From contig JAEOTV010000158.1 of NCBI GenBank assembly GCA_016839635.1, positions 1 to 64,000 of the forward strand: a DNA stretch of 64,000 bases, written 5' to 3'. The translations under genes were made by a program, and so were the position numbers. Origin of the DNA: Promethearchaeota archaeon. GTDB taxonomy: Archaea; Asgardarchaeota; Lokiarchaeia; Sigynarchaeales; SOKP01. A model generated the notes under the pieces. That model did not search any database, was not told the origin of the DNA, and saw only the letters and a program-made list of their open reading frames with translations. Shown here in pieces: positions 55,612-64,000 of this stretch (the first letter of the stretch is position 1; each line of letters starts with the position of its first letter).

Positions 55612-57738
55612 ATGACAACTCCATTATCTACCCCTAGTCAACCAATTAATAAAGTTCAGCGTTTTGAGGATTTTTATCGGTTGTTTCAAGAAAGCCCAGG
55701 ATTGTTTAAATATCAAGATCAAATTAATGATATTTATGCTAAAGGTGGAGATACATTAATAATACTTTTTGAAGATCTATTAGCGAGTGATCCTGATATT
55801 GCAGAGATGCTTAGAAAAGATCCTGAAGCGATAATTGAAGATGCAGTTGAAGCTTTTAAAAACTTATTAAAATTTCAAGGATTAAAATTAACTAATAAGG
55901 ACTATTTCGTAAGATTTACTACTAAAGATAAAAAAAGCCCACTATTTCTTCCCTTAAGGGGTTTACGAGCAAAACATATTAGTTCTCTTGTTTGGTCTAA
56001 TGGTATCTTGGTTAGATGTTCTACTATAAGACCAAAAATCATAAGAGCATCATTTGAGTGTAATCTATGCGGAGCTCAATTTGATGTTATCCAGCTAACT
56101 CCAAGAATAAGATGGCCAAAATTTTGTACAAATAAAAGGTGTAAAGCTAAAGCTCAAACAGATTTTAGATTAATATCAAAACATTCAGAATTCATTGATT
56201 GGCAATCCATAATGATACAAGAAATACCAGAAGACCTACCACCTGGAAGAATTCCTAGATCAGTTCAAGCAATTTTAACTCATAATTTAGTTGATACTGT
56301 AAAACCTGGAGATAGAGTAAAGATTATGGGGATATATAAATCAGTTTTAGCTCAATCTACTAAAAGCATTAATTCTACATTATTCAAGACATTCTTTGAT
56401 ATTAATCTTATTGATCCTGAAGATAAATCTGATGATATTATTGATCTCACCAAAGAAGATAGGAAAAAAATTGAGGATCTGTCTAAGGAACCATTTATTC
56501 AAAAAAAAATCACAAGATCGATTGCTCCTGACATATATGGGAGAGAAGATCTAAAAATGGCATCGGCTTTAAGCTTATTTGCAGGAACCAGAAAGAAAAA
56601 ACCGGGGGGTGGATATAAAAGAGGCGATATTCATGTATTATTTGTTGGAGATCCAGGAACTGGAAAATCAGAGATCCTGAAAAGTGCTATAGAAGTATCT
56701 CCAAGAGGATTATATACTTCTGGAAAAGGTTCAACTGCGGTAGGCTTAACTGCTGCTGTAATTAAAGATAATGATACGGGTCAGATGAACCTTGAAGCAG
56801 GTGTTGTTGTATTAGCAAATGGAGGAGTAGCAGCAATAGATGAATTTGATAAGATGGATACTGCTGATAGATCCGCTCTTCATGAGGCTATGGAACAACA
56901 AACTGTAAGTATTGCTAAAGCTGGAATTGTTGCTACTCTGAAAGCACAAACTGCAATAATAGCAGCAGCAAATCCTTATTCTGGAAGGTATGATAGATAT
57001 AAAACACCTACTCAAAATATTCGATTGCCACCTTCTCTTTTATCTCGGTTTGATTTAATTTTTGTTGTAGTTGACAAACCCAATCAAGCAGATGATGCAC
57101 AAATGGCAGAATTTATTCTAAAAAATTCTATGCTGGATCCTGAAGAAACACTAGAGGAAAATAACACTTCTAGTGCTCCAATCTCAAGTGATCTTCTTAA
57201 AAAGTATATCAAACATGCAAGAAGGACCTGTAATCCAATATTGTCTGATGAAGCAAAGGAAAGAATAAAAGAATTTTATTTAGATTTAAGAGGTAAATAT
57301 GATAGTGAAGATGCGATTATTTCAATTTTAGCAAGAAATTTAGATGCGTTAGTTAGACTTAGTGAAGCTTATGCAAAAATGGCTTTACGAAATAAAGTTC
57401 TTAAAGAAGACGTAGATGATATTATTATTCTATTCAAAAGATATCTAAAAGATACGGGTTATGATGAAACAACAGGCAAAATTGATATGGATAGAATTTT
57501 TGTTGGGCAATCTAGAAGCAACCTTAATAAATTAGAAACATTAATGAATAGATTGAAAGAGGTCTTTGAAGAAAATAATTGGAAAGCCTTAGAGAAATCA
57601 AATATTATTCAAATTCTAGAGCTAGAAGAGAATTTAGATAAGAAGTTTATTGAAAGTGCTTTAGAAGAATTGCTCAAAGAAGGAACTCTATATGAGCCAA
57701 AAAGTAATCAGATTAAGTTCACAAATAAAGAAATTTAA
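55612..57738 (+). CDS. mcm: MCM replicative helicase
   Basis: Hexameric 3'-5' helicase of DNA replication. 708 residues: MCM N-terminal domain with zinc site (C150, C153 and a later CTNKRC pair near 172-177) and OB fold; AAA+ core with Walker A GDPGTGKSE (346-354), Walker B AAIDEFDKM (D410) and arginine finger SRFD (R479); C-terminal winged helix. Sensor residues in AAANPYSGRYD are intact. It partners with GINS, encoded nearby. It converges with the Rab-like gene, whose last four bases overlap it. Confidence 0.96.
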   Translation: MTTPLSTPSQPINKVQRFEDFYRLFQESPGLFKYQDQINDIYAKGGDTLIILFEDLLASDPDIAEMLRKDPEAIIEDAVEAFKNLLKFQGLKLTNKDYFVRFTTKDKKSPLFLPLRGLRAKHISSLVWSNGILVRCSTIRPKIIRASFECNLCGAQFDVIQLTPRIRWPKFCTNKRCKAKAQTDFRLISKHSEFIDWQSIMIQEIPEDLPPGRIPRSVQAILTHNLVDTVKPGDRVKIMGIYKSVLAQSTKSINSTLFKTFFDINLIDPEDKSDDIIDLTKEDRKKIEDLSKEPFIQKKITRSIAPDIYGREDLKMASALSLFAGTRKKKPGGGYKRGDIHVLFVGDPGTGKSEILKSAIEVSPRGLYTSGKGSTAVGLTAAVIKDNDTGQMNLEAGVVVLANGGVAAIDEFDKMDTADRSALHEAMEQQTVSIAKAGIVATLKAQTAIIAAANPYSGRYDRYKTPTQNIRLPPSLLSRFDLIFVVVDKPNQADDAQMAEFILKNSMLDPEETLEENNTSSAPISSDLLKKYIKHARRTCNPILSDEAKERIKEFYLDLRGKYDSEDAIISILARNLDALVRLSEAYAKMALRNKVLKEDVDDIIILFKRYLKDTGYDETTGKIDMDRIFVGQSRSNLNKLETLMNRLKEVFEENNWKALEKSNIIQILELEENLDKKFIESALEELLKEGTLYEPKSNQIKFTNKEI

Positions 57739-58259
57739 TAAAATTTGTTTATTATTTTTTCAGATATAATTTTAAAAGCCATTTCAACATTTTCACCTGT
57801 TTTAGCAGATGTGTATATAATTGAAATCGCATTAATTTGCATTCCTAAAGAATTAATTTCTTCTTCACTTACTTCTTTTTCTAAGTCATTTTTATTAGCG
57901 ATTAGTACTATGGGTGCTAAATCACAATATTGTTTTACATCGGGAACCCAAAAATGGTTAATTTGATCAAATGTATTTTTCCTCGTTAAATCCCCCACAA
58001 TAAGCACTCCTTTTGCTCCAACATAATAAAAACGTCTCATATTTATCCAGCGCTCTTGTCCAGCTATATCCCATAGTTGAATTGTTACTTTTCCAATTTT
58101 ATCGAGCTCAACTTTTTTAATAAAGATATTCGTCCCAATACTTGATCGATAATCTTTAGCAAATTGCCCCGATACATACTTTTTAACTAAACTAGTTTTC
58201 CCTACAGCAGGTTCTCCTATTATGATAATTTTTAGACTGAGTTTCTTAACTTTTTTCAT
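57735..58259 (-). CDS. Rab/Ras-like small GTPase
   Basis: 174 residues with all GTPase motifs: G1 GEPAVGKTS (15-23), a switch-I Thr in SSIGTNIF, G3 WDIAGQE (63-69), G4 NKND (122-125) and G5 TSAKTG (150-155). WDIAGQE and the effector region are Rab-like. No C-terminal cysteine, so it is not prenylated in the eukaryotic way. Asgard genomes hold many such GTPases. The role (membrane, cytoskeleton or signalling) cannot be told. It overlaps the MCM end by four bases (convergent). Confidence 0.9.
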   Translation of the reverse strand: MKKVKKLSLKIIIIGEPAVGKTSLVKKYVSGQFAKDYRSSIGTNIFIKKVELDKIGKVTIQLWDIAGQERWINMRRFYYVGAKGVLIVGDLTRKNTFDQINHFWVPDVKQYCDLAPIVLIANKNDLEKEVSEEEINSLGMQINAISIIYTSAKTGENVEMAFKIISEKIINKFY

Positions 58260-58377
58260 ATCTAACTAAATCTATGAAGAAAATTTTATAAGTATATATG
58301 TAAATATTAAAATAATTGAAGTTTAAAATTATTGAATTAATTTCAGAAAATATTGAATATAGTAAAGAATCACAATT

Positions 58378-59469
58378 ATGACAACTGGGATAGTATATGA
58401 TGATATTTACCTAGAACATAATATAGGAACTCATGTAGAAAGTCATGAAAGATTAATTGCAATTATGGATTTTTTAAAAGAAAAAAAAATAATTGAAGAT
58501 CCAAGTTTTAAAATTATTAAACCAAGAAAGGCCACAGTTGACCAAATAAGATATGTCCATAGAGAACGAATGATAAAAGAGATACAAGAAATCTGTGAAT
58601 TAAGTGCTAAAACACAACGTCTTCAGTATATAGATATGGATACCATTGCCTCTCCAAAAACTTATGAAGTATCTTTATACTCTGTTGGGGGGAATTTACA
58701 GGCTGTAGATGAGATTTTAAATGGTAATATAAAGAATGCTTTTGCGTTAGTAAGACCTCCTGGGCATCACTCTAATTCTCATAGGTTTGCAGGATTTTGC
58801 ATTTTCAATAATATTGCTGTCACTGCTGAATATCTTTTTAGAGAAAAAGGGATTAAAAAAGTAGCCATTATTGATTGGGATTGCCACCATGGAAATGGTA
58901 CACAAGATATTTTTTATCAAGGTTCTAAATCAGATTCTGGTGAATTATTAATGTTCAATTCTCACCAATATGGATATTTCTATCCAGGATCAGGAAATTT
59001 TGATGAAATTGGCAATGGTAAAGGTGCTGGTAAAATTATTAATTACCCAATGCCTGCTGGCTCTGCTGATGATGTAATACCGATTTATTTCAAAGAAATA
59101 ATCAATCCGATCTGTGAAGAATTTAAACCAGAATTCATCCTAATTTCTGCTGGTTTTGATACACATTGGACAGATCAATTGACAAACATGGATTGGACTT
59201 ACCAAGCTCCCGCAGAATATTTACAAGAAATTAAATCATTAGCACAAAAATTTGCTAATGAAAGAATTTTAATAACTTTAGAGGGGGGATATCAGATAGA
59301 TAAACAGGCACGAGCTGTATATAATTGCCTAAGAGTTCTCAATAATGAAGAAAATAATCTGATAAAAGAGGAATTAAGAACTTCTGGACAAAATTTACTA
59401 GATTATTATAATAACAAACTAATTCCCGCTTTAAAGGATAAATTAAAGCCATATTGGAAATGTTTTTAG
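58378..59469 (+). CDS. HDAC-family (AcuC-like) deacetylase
   Basis: 363 residues, zinc-dependent arginase/deacetylase fold. Active-site pair H130-H131 in RPPGHHS; Zn ligands D168 and H170 in DWDCHHGNG and D261 in ISAGFDTH; EGGY near 303. Similar to bacterial/archaeal AcuC, polyamine deacetylase and class II HDAC proteins. Likely substrates are acetylated lysines of proteins or acetylpolyamines; the sequence does not decide. No partner genes nearby. Confidence 0.92.
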   Translation: MTTGIVYDDIYLEHNIGTHVESHERLIAIMDFLKEKKIIEDPSFKIIKPRKATVDQIRYVHRERMIKEIQEICELSAKTQRLQYIDMDTIASPKTYEVSLYSVGGNLQAVDEILNGNIKNAFALVRPPGHHSNSHRFAGFCIFNNIAVTAEYLFREKGIKKVAIIDWDCHHGNGTQDIFYQGSKSDSGELLMFNSHQYGYFYPGSGNFDEIGNGKGAGKIINYPMPAGSADDVIPIYFKEIINPICEEFKPEFILISAGFDTHWTDQLTNMDWTYQAPAEYLQEIKSLAQKFANERILITLEGGYQIDKQARAVYNCLRVLNNEENNLIKEELRTSGQNLLDYYNNKLIPALKDKLKPYWKCF

Positions 59470-59576
59470 ATATAACATACAAACACTTTTATATTTACAT
59501 TTATGCTATAATCATAATTACACCTATAAAATTAAAGAAAATTTTTTTAATTTAATTTAACAATAAGGAGATTAAT

Positions 59577-60512
59577 ATGTCGTATGAATATGAGAGAAAT
59601 GATGAAGATAAAGAAAAGGAAAAAAAAGAACCTTCTTTTCCATCAATGCCCCCTCCTTCAGTCACCCCATTAACACCCCCTCCCTCAATGCCTCCTCCTT
59701 CAACACCTCCTCCTATGACACCTCCCCCTACTTTACAACCCCCAACTCCCCCCGCATATCAACCAACTCCCCCTGCATATGAACCAACTCTACAGCCCAC
59801 CCTAGAACCTACAGTTCCCTCAATTAGTCAAACTATTCCTTCAATCTCCACAGGTCCCTCACAAGAAGAATTTAATTCAATATACACCCAACTCCAAGAA
59901 AAAGATTCAAGTTTAAGTCAATTACAGTCCCAAGTTAGTGATTTAAGTAGTCAAACTTCCCAATTAGGCGCCCAACTTCGGGAGAAAGAAGGCCAGGTAA
60001 ATAGATTGACAAATCAATTACAATCTCTACAATCCTCGAATGAAGCCTATCAACAACAAGTCCAACAATTAACAGACCAGAATGCTCAAATGCAAGCCCA
60101 TATACCAGGATTGGAACAACAAGTTCAAGAATTACAACAACATAACTCAATTTTACAGCAACAAATTGGTCCATTACAAGCACAGATAACTAAATTACAA
60201 GAAGAAATTTTGTACAAAGAAAAACGTATTCAAGAATTAAAAGAACCTAAAGCAGTTATGCCTTCTAGTTTAGCCCAAGGGATAACAGACCAAACGACAA
60301 GTTATAGTACTAGTCCAACTATGTCAAGTACTCCAACATCAACGACAAGTCCAACTACTGCGATGGGAGCCGGAAGAAGAATATGCCCTAATTGCGGTGC
60401 AAGTGGCTTTGCTGTGAAAGAAGTAGAAGATAGAACAAGAATAATTAGTTATATTCCCAAACCTATTTACGCAAAAAAGTTAGTATGCACTAAATGCGGA
60501 TTTGAATTTTAA
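59577..60512 (+). CDS. Proline-rich, coiled-coil and zinc-ribbon protein
   Basis: 311 residues in three parts. Residues ~20-100 are a proline/threonine-rich repeat region (PPPSMPPPS-like units). Residues ~95-225 form a coiled coil, glutamine-rich, with heptad-like leucines. The last ~45 carry a zinc ribbon: CPNCG ... CTKCG, ending FEF at the C-terminus. Low-complexity linker of Ser/Thr between coil and ribbon. An ordinary AAGGAG site precedes ATG 59577. Probably a scaffold or adaptor; proline-rich segments are typical ligands of profilin or SH3-like domains, but no partner is known here. Confidence 0.7.
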   Translation: MSYEYERNDEDKEKEKKEPSFPSMPPPSVTPLTPPPSMPPPSTPPPMTPPPTLQPPTPPAYQPTPPAYEPTLQPTLEPTVPSISQTIPSISTGPSQEEFNSIYTQLQEKDSSLSQLQSQVSDLSSQTSQLGAQLREKEGQVNRLTNQLQSLQSSNEAYQQQVQQLTDQNAQMQAHIPGLEQQVQELQQHNSILQQQIGPLQAQITKLQEEILYKEKRIQELKEPKAVMPSSLAQGITDQTTSYSTSPTMSSTPTSTTSPTTAMGAGRRICPNCGASGFAVKEVEDRTRIISYIPKPIYAKKLVCTKCGFEF

Positions 60513-60758
60513 ACCTTTTCTTTTCATCCTTAAAAATTTTTTAATCATCTCTTTTTGAATAATGAAATTAATGTTATTTTTAATACAAGAATTATTTTGA
60601 ATTTGAATTTCATTTTAAATACATTTAACTACTTCTGAAAATTTATATTTAAAGATCCAAACACTTTAAAAAAACAATTGGAAAATTATATATAAAGAAA
60701 TTGTTATTAATATTCTAATCTTTTTTTTGTAAAATTAAAGCTTCATTTATAGTATAAT

Positions 60759-63700
60759 ATGTCAGATTTAAGAGATGAAATATTAGGAGCCGGCATTAAT
60801 AAAAAAAGGATTATAGGAGTAGCATTAGTAGCAATACTTTTAATTGGTATGTTTGCTTTCTCCACGGTTCTATTCAGTTTTCTTTTTGGGACTCAAAGAA
60901 CAACTCCTAGTAAGCCTTATTCAGATGACTGGGAAGACGCCGATTTAGTAGATAATTATCCCTTTGACGCGGATTTTTGGCAAGATTTATTAGATCAGGT
61001 AGATGATCCTGCTTCTCTCCTCGACATGCTTTCAGAAATGCTTGATGGAGATATCGATGATTTAGATTTAGGAAATTTTTCTCAAGGGTTACTTGATCTT
61101 TTATACTCTGGAGCGGGCGAATTTGAAGTTTTCAGAGTATACAATTATCTCTCGTTTCTTAATATGTCAGATGTCTTATGGAAATATGAATGCTTTGATG
61201 AGTATACTGGTGATGGTTGGACATCAAACGCAATAAGCAACCTTTTTGATTTTTACTCTTATGGTGATTATCTGGCAAATTATTTCCCTGATCCTGAGAT
61301 TTTAAAATTAAAAATTCCATTATCCCCTGAGATAGGAGCTAATTCAATGGTTACTCCTACTCTGTTTCCAAGTCCTTTTGTGATAGATGGAAAGGTTTCA
61401 GCACCAAATTTAGTCCCTGCCTCACCTCAGCTATATAAAGATGAATATAATTCTACTACGTTAGATCTTTCATTTTCTTCAGATGATGATGTAAATATGA
61501 CATTTGAGATGTTTGGCTTTTATAATTATTTGCCATCAAATGAAGAATTAAATCAATCTTGTAGACTTGTTACTAATCCTTCACCAGAGTATTTGAGCTT
61601 ACAAAATAAATTTTTACAATTACCTCCTACAATTGAAGTCTATAAGACAAATAATCCTTATTTCACTAACCATTTTGATATCCTGGATGATAGAATAAAT
61701 CCTAATGATCATGCTTTTTGGGTTGCAAATAAAATCAGAAATTATTTACAAACTCAATTTTCATTTCCAATGAATCCTGATGACTTTGATCCTGCTCCAG
61801 AAGGAAGAGACATTGTTGACTGGTTTTGTGAAACTGAACAAGGACTATGGTCAGATTTTGCTTCGGCATTTTGTGCTTTTGCTCGATCTTTTGGAGTGTT
61901 GTGTCGATTTGTTGATGGTTTCAATAGTTTGATGATTGAAGAATTTTGGGATGATGATGAAGGTCAGTGGGGTTTTGCTATTAAGTATAAAAATCTTTAT
62001 AATTGGGCAGAGATCTACGTGCCAGAGGATAACTTTGGAAAGGGAAAATGGGTACAATTTGATATTTTTGATAGCTTCGGAGGCGGTGGAAGTCCTATAA
62101 TCGGAGGTAATTATAATATCACAGTTTCAACTGATCAAACTACCTATATCCGACCAGAAACTGCTACTATAAGTGCCAAGGTTAGTTCAAATACAAACCC
62201 TATAGATAATTTAACTATAACTTTCAGAGATTATACTACAAGTCGAGTATTAGGACAAGATGATACTGATGTAAGCGGATTTGCCTCGATTCAGACTGAT
62301 TTTAATGTCACTGACATTGTTGGTCCACATTTAATTGAGGCGAGATATGATTTCTTTAATGCTGGTTATAATCTTACTACCATATTAGGAGACATTTCTA
62401 TTGATCTAACTGATGTTAATCCTGGAGAACTCAATGTTTCTGATTCTCAACTAGATATTACAAATGTTGTGGGGCTTGTATATGATCCACTAAATGATAA
62501 TGGTGTTGAAGGACCTGAATTAAATATCCGTTTATTTAGAAAAGGAACAAATAATGAAATATCAAATGCATTCTCGCCTTCAGCAATTAATGCTACTTAT
62601 AATGGTGATTTCAATGACTTCTTGGATCTTAATCATAATAATGCGGGAAATTATGAAGTAAGAGCTGATCTTAACGGAACTTGGTGGATTGACACACCAT
62701 TTGGTACTTACTCGTATTCTTTCTTATCTTTCATATTTCAAGTTCCTTATTATTATTTAACAAATTCAAGCAATAGGCTTGATTTTAATATTACAAAAGC
62801 TTTAGATGTATGGTTCTATATTGATGGTTTACCATCAAATTATCCGAATTTACCTCCTAATTATGTAAGCGTTTCTAGATATCATAATTTAAATCTTACT
62901 GCTAAAGTAGTTTCGGTGACCTTAGGACCAATTTCTAATAAGCGTGTATACTTTTATGATTATTCTAGAAGTGATATCCTGATTGGTTCTGATATTTCAG
63001 ATGCAAACGGATTTGCTTCAATTAATTATCCTGTTGGAGATTATACTGCAGCAGGACCGAATTTATTATATGCAAGGATTGGTTTACAAGAAAATTATTC
63101 TTATTATGTCTTAAACGAAGAACCTACAATTAATATTGTTTCTGGACCGACACCTCGAGTTATAAACCGTACAGGTGGTGGTGCTACAGAATTTAATATT
63201 ATTGGAGAAATTTATGATAGTACTAATAACTCACTACCAATAAGTTTCTCCGAGATTAGGTTAATTTTATTAAAAAGTGGAGTGGATTATTCATCCTATT
63301 TAATCCCCTATGAAAACTATCCTTATCAAACTGATGATACAGGTACTTTTGATCTAACTTTTAGTGTAGCAGCAAATACCCCACCTGGTAATTACACAAT
63401 AAGATTAGATTTTAATGGAACCATCGATCTTTCATCGTTCCCTTATTCATTTCAATTTAGTTTACTCTATTTAAATACATCTAGTTACTTTAGTAATGAA
63501 TTACAAATAGATGCTCCAGCTACTTTGCAATTTAACTTTTGGATAAATGGGACTACCTCTGATAACGCTTACAATCCTGTTATTAACCGTTATGATGATC
63601 TTAATCTCACAGTATTGATACAATATAGTGGTATTCCAATAGATGATGGAGAATGGGTTGATTTCTATGATATAACTCAAGATAACCTATTTATTGGATC

Positions 63701-64000
63701 AGATCAAACAAGTTCAGGATATGCAGAAATTATTTATTCAACGGGTTTTAGTACTACAGCAGGACCACATTTAATTTACGCAACATGGAATAACAAATAC
63801 AATTATTCATATTTTATTTTAGATGCTCCTATTAACGTGAATCTTGATATTTGCCCACAACCGAGAGAAGTTAATCGCAGTGGAACAATTGGGAGGAACT
63901 TCTTGATCCATGGATATCTAAATGATTCTCTTAATGGAAATCCAATAAAATACGGAGAAATTAATATCTTTATGTACGATGGGCCTGTTGATGTATCATT
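60759..64000 (+). CDS. Large surface protein, dead transglutaminase-like domain and Ig-like repeats (partial)
   Basis: Reading frame from ATG 60759 stays open for 1080 codons and leaves the window. N-terminal membrane anchor at about 17-45, then an extracytoplasmic region. Residues ~345-445 look like a transglutaminase-core domain: the helix DFASAFCAFARSFGVLCRFVDGF and YNWAEIYVPE, with GKWVQFDIFD. At the place of the catalytic Cys stands Trp (QGLW), and at the catalytic His stands Asn (YNW); only the Asp remains. From ~450 on, Ig-like beta modules repeat (FYDxT ... SDxxxxGFAxI ... AGPHLIYA). Many N-x-S/T glycosylation sites. The rest lies outside. Confidence 0.78.
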   Translation, partial: MSDLRDEILGAGINKKRIIGVALVAILLIGMFAFSTVLFSFLFGTQRTTPSKPYSDDWEDADLVDNYPFDADFWQDLLDQVDDPASLLDMLSEMLDGDIDDLDLGNFSQGLLDLLYSGAGEFEVFRVYNYLSFLNMSDVLWKYECFDEYTGDGWTSNAISNLFDFYSYGDYLANYFPDPEILKLKIPLSPEIGANSMVTPTLFPSPFVIDGKVSAPNLVPASPQLYKDEYNSTTLDLSFSSDDDVNMTFEMFGFYNYLPSNEELNQSCRLVTNPSPEYLSLQNKFLQLPPTIEVYKTNNPYFTNHFDILDDRINPNDHAFWVANKIRNYLQTQFSFPMNPDDFDPAPEGRDIVDWFCETEQGLWSDFASAFCAFARSFGVLCRFVDGFNSLMIEEFWDDDEGQWGFAIKYKNLYNWAEIYVPEDNFGKGKWVQFDIFDSFGGGGSPIIGGNYNITVSTDQTTYIRPETATISAKVSSNTNPIDNLTITFRDYTTSRVLGQDDTDVSGFASIQTDFNVTDIVGPHLIEARYDFFNAGYNLTTILGDISIDLTDVNPGELNVSDSQLDITNVVGLVYDPLNDNGVEGPELNIRLFRKGTNNEISNAFSPSAINATYNGDFNDFLDLNHNNAGNYEVRADLNGTWWIDTPFGTYSYSFLSFIFQVPYYYLTNSSNRLDFNITKALDVWFYIDGLPSNYPNLPPNYVSVSRYHNLNLTAKVVSVTLGPISNKRVYFYDYSRSDILIGSDISDANGFASINYPVGDYTAAGPNLLYARIGLQENYSYYVLNEEPTINIVSGPTPRVINRTGGGATEFNIIGEIYDSTNNSLPISFSEIRLILLKSGVDYSSYLIPYENYPYQTDDTGTFDLTFSVAANTPPGNYTIRLDFNGTIDLSSFPYSFQFSLLYLNTSSYFSNELQIDAPATLQFNFWINGTTSDNAYNPVINRYDDLNLTVLIQYSGIPIDDGEWVDFYDITQDNLFIGSDQTSSGYAEIIYSTGFSTTAGPHLIYATWNNKYNYSYFILDAPINVNLDICPQPREVNRSGTIGRNFLIHGYLNDSLNGNPIKYGEINIFMYDGPVDVS

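Noticed and set aside
1..64000. CRISPR arrays, insertion sequences, integrase or prophage genes
   Set aside because: I looked for regular repeats, transposase motifs and tRNA-flanked insertions and saw none.

Overview
The window looks like the chromosome of an Asgard (Promethearchaeota), most likely Lokiarchaeia-like, archaeon. It is strongly AT-rich. It carries archaeal information-processing genes (MCM, GINS, topoisomerase VI A and B, EndoQ, RNase P proteins Rpp30 and Pop5, ribosomal protein L15e, an archaeal NEMF/Rqc2 homologue, archaeal-type valyl-tRNA synthetase) together with eukaryote-like signalling parts: a Roadblock protein, a Rag/Gtr-like GTPase with a C-terminal Roadblock-like domain, a longin-plus-winged-helix protein resembling Nprl2, and a Rab-like GTPase. 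The taxon is inferred from gene content only; no rRNA gene is present.

Layout. 1-2.4 kb: a truncated unknown protein and a Roadblock protein whose start region is abnormal. 2.7-8.4 kb: TrpB2, a polyprenol-kinase-like membrane protein, PyrI, a small membrane protein and NEMF. 8.4-12.5 kb (minus): a DOMON-like protein, a membrane protein and a glycerophosphodiesterase; then Rpp30, Pop5 and two unknown genes. 12.6-17.0 kb (plus): a four-gene metabolic operon (DUF39/HcyB-like protein, VOC protein, ThDP enzyme, SDR) lying between the RNase P genes and L15e. 17.1-22.6 kb: L15e, DUF2095, a box C/D sRNA candidate, a small winged-helix protein, the Nprl2-like protein, then HAD, nitrilase and Rag-like GTPase. 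22.8-30.6 kb: a degenerate Orc1/Cdc6-like protein followed by SMC, ScpA and ScpB. 30.6-36.7 kb (minus): ValRS, an intron-containing tRNA-Ala, a glycyl-radical enzyme and a DpnA-like DNA methylase. 36.9-42.7 kb: a MoxR, VWA and SWIM-like three-gene system. 42.7-51.4 kb: EndoQ, CoaBC, topoisomerase VI B and A with a coupled small gene, and PyrE. 51.4-60.5 kb: a GINS subunit, a membrane-anchored HEAT protein, MCM, a Rab-like GTPase, an HDAC-family deacetylase and a coiled-coil zinc-ribbon protein. 60.8-64 kb: the start of a very large surface protein with a catalytically dead transglutaminase-like domain and Ig-like repeats.

Most unusual points. The SMC is 1483 residues long and has no recognisable hinge; an all-helical segment sits at the exact midpoint between two arms of about 510 residues each. 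A Rag-like GTPase lies within 2 kb of an Nprl2-like protein. Topoisomerase VI B is about twice the usual size, with SAP and winged-helix additions, and ScpA also carries an N-terminal SAP-like segment. A MoxR/VWA/SWIM-like operon and a box C/D sRNA with a perfect terminal stem are also notable. All function calls are read from motifs and family knowledge; no database search was run.
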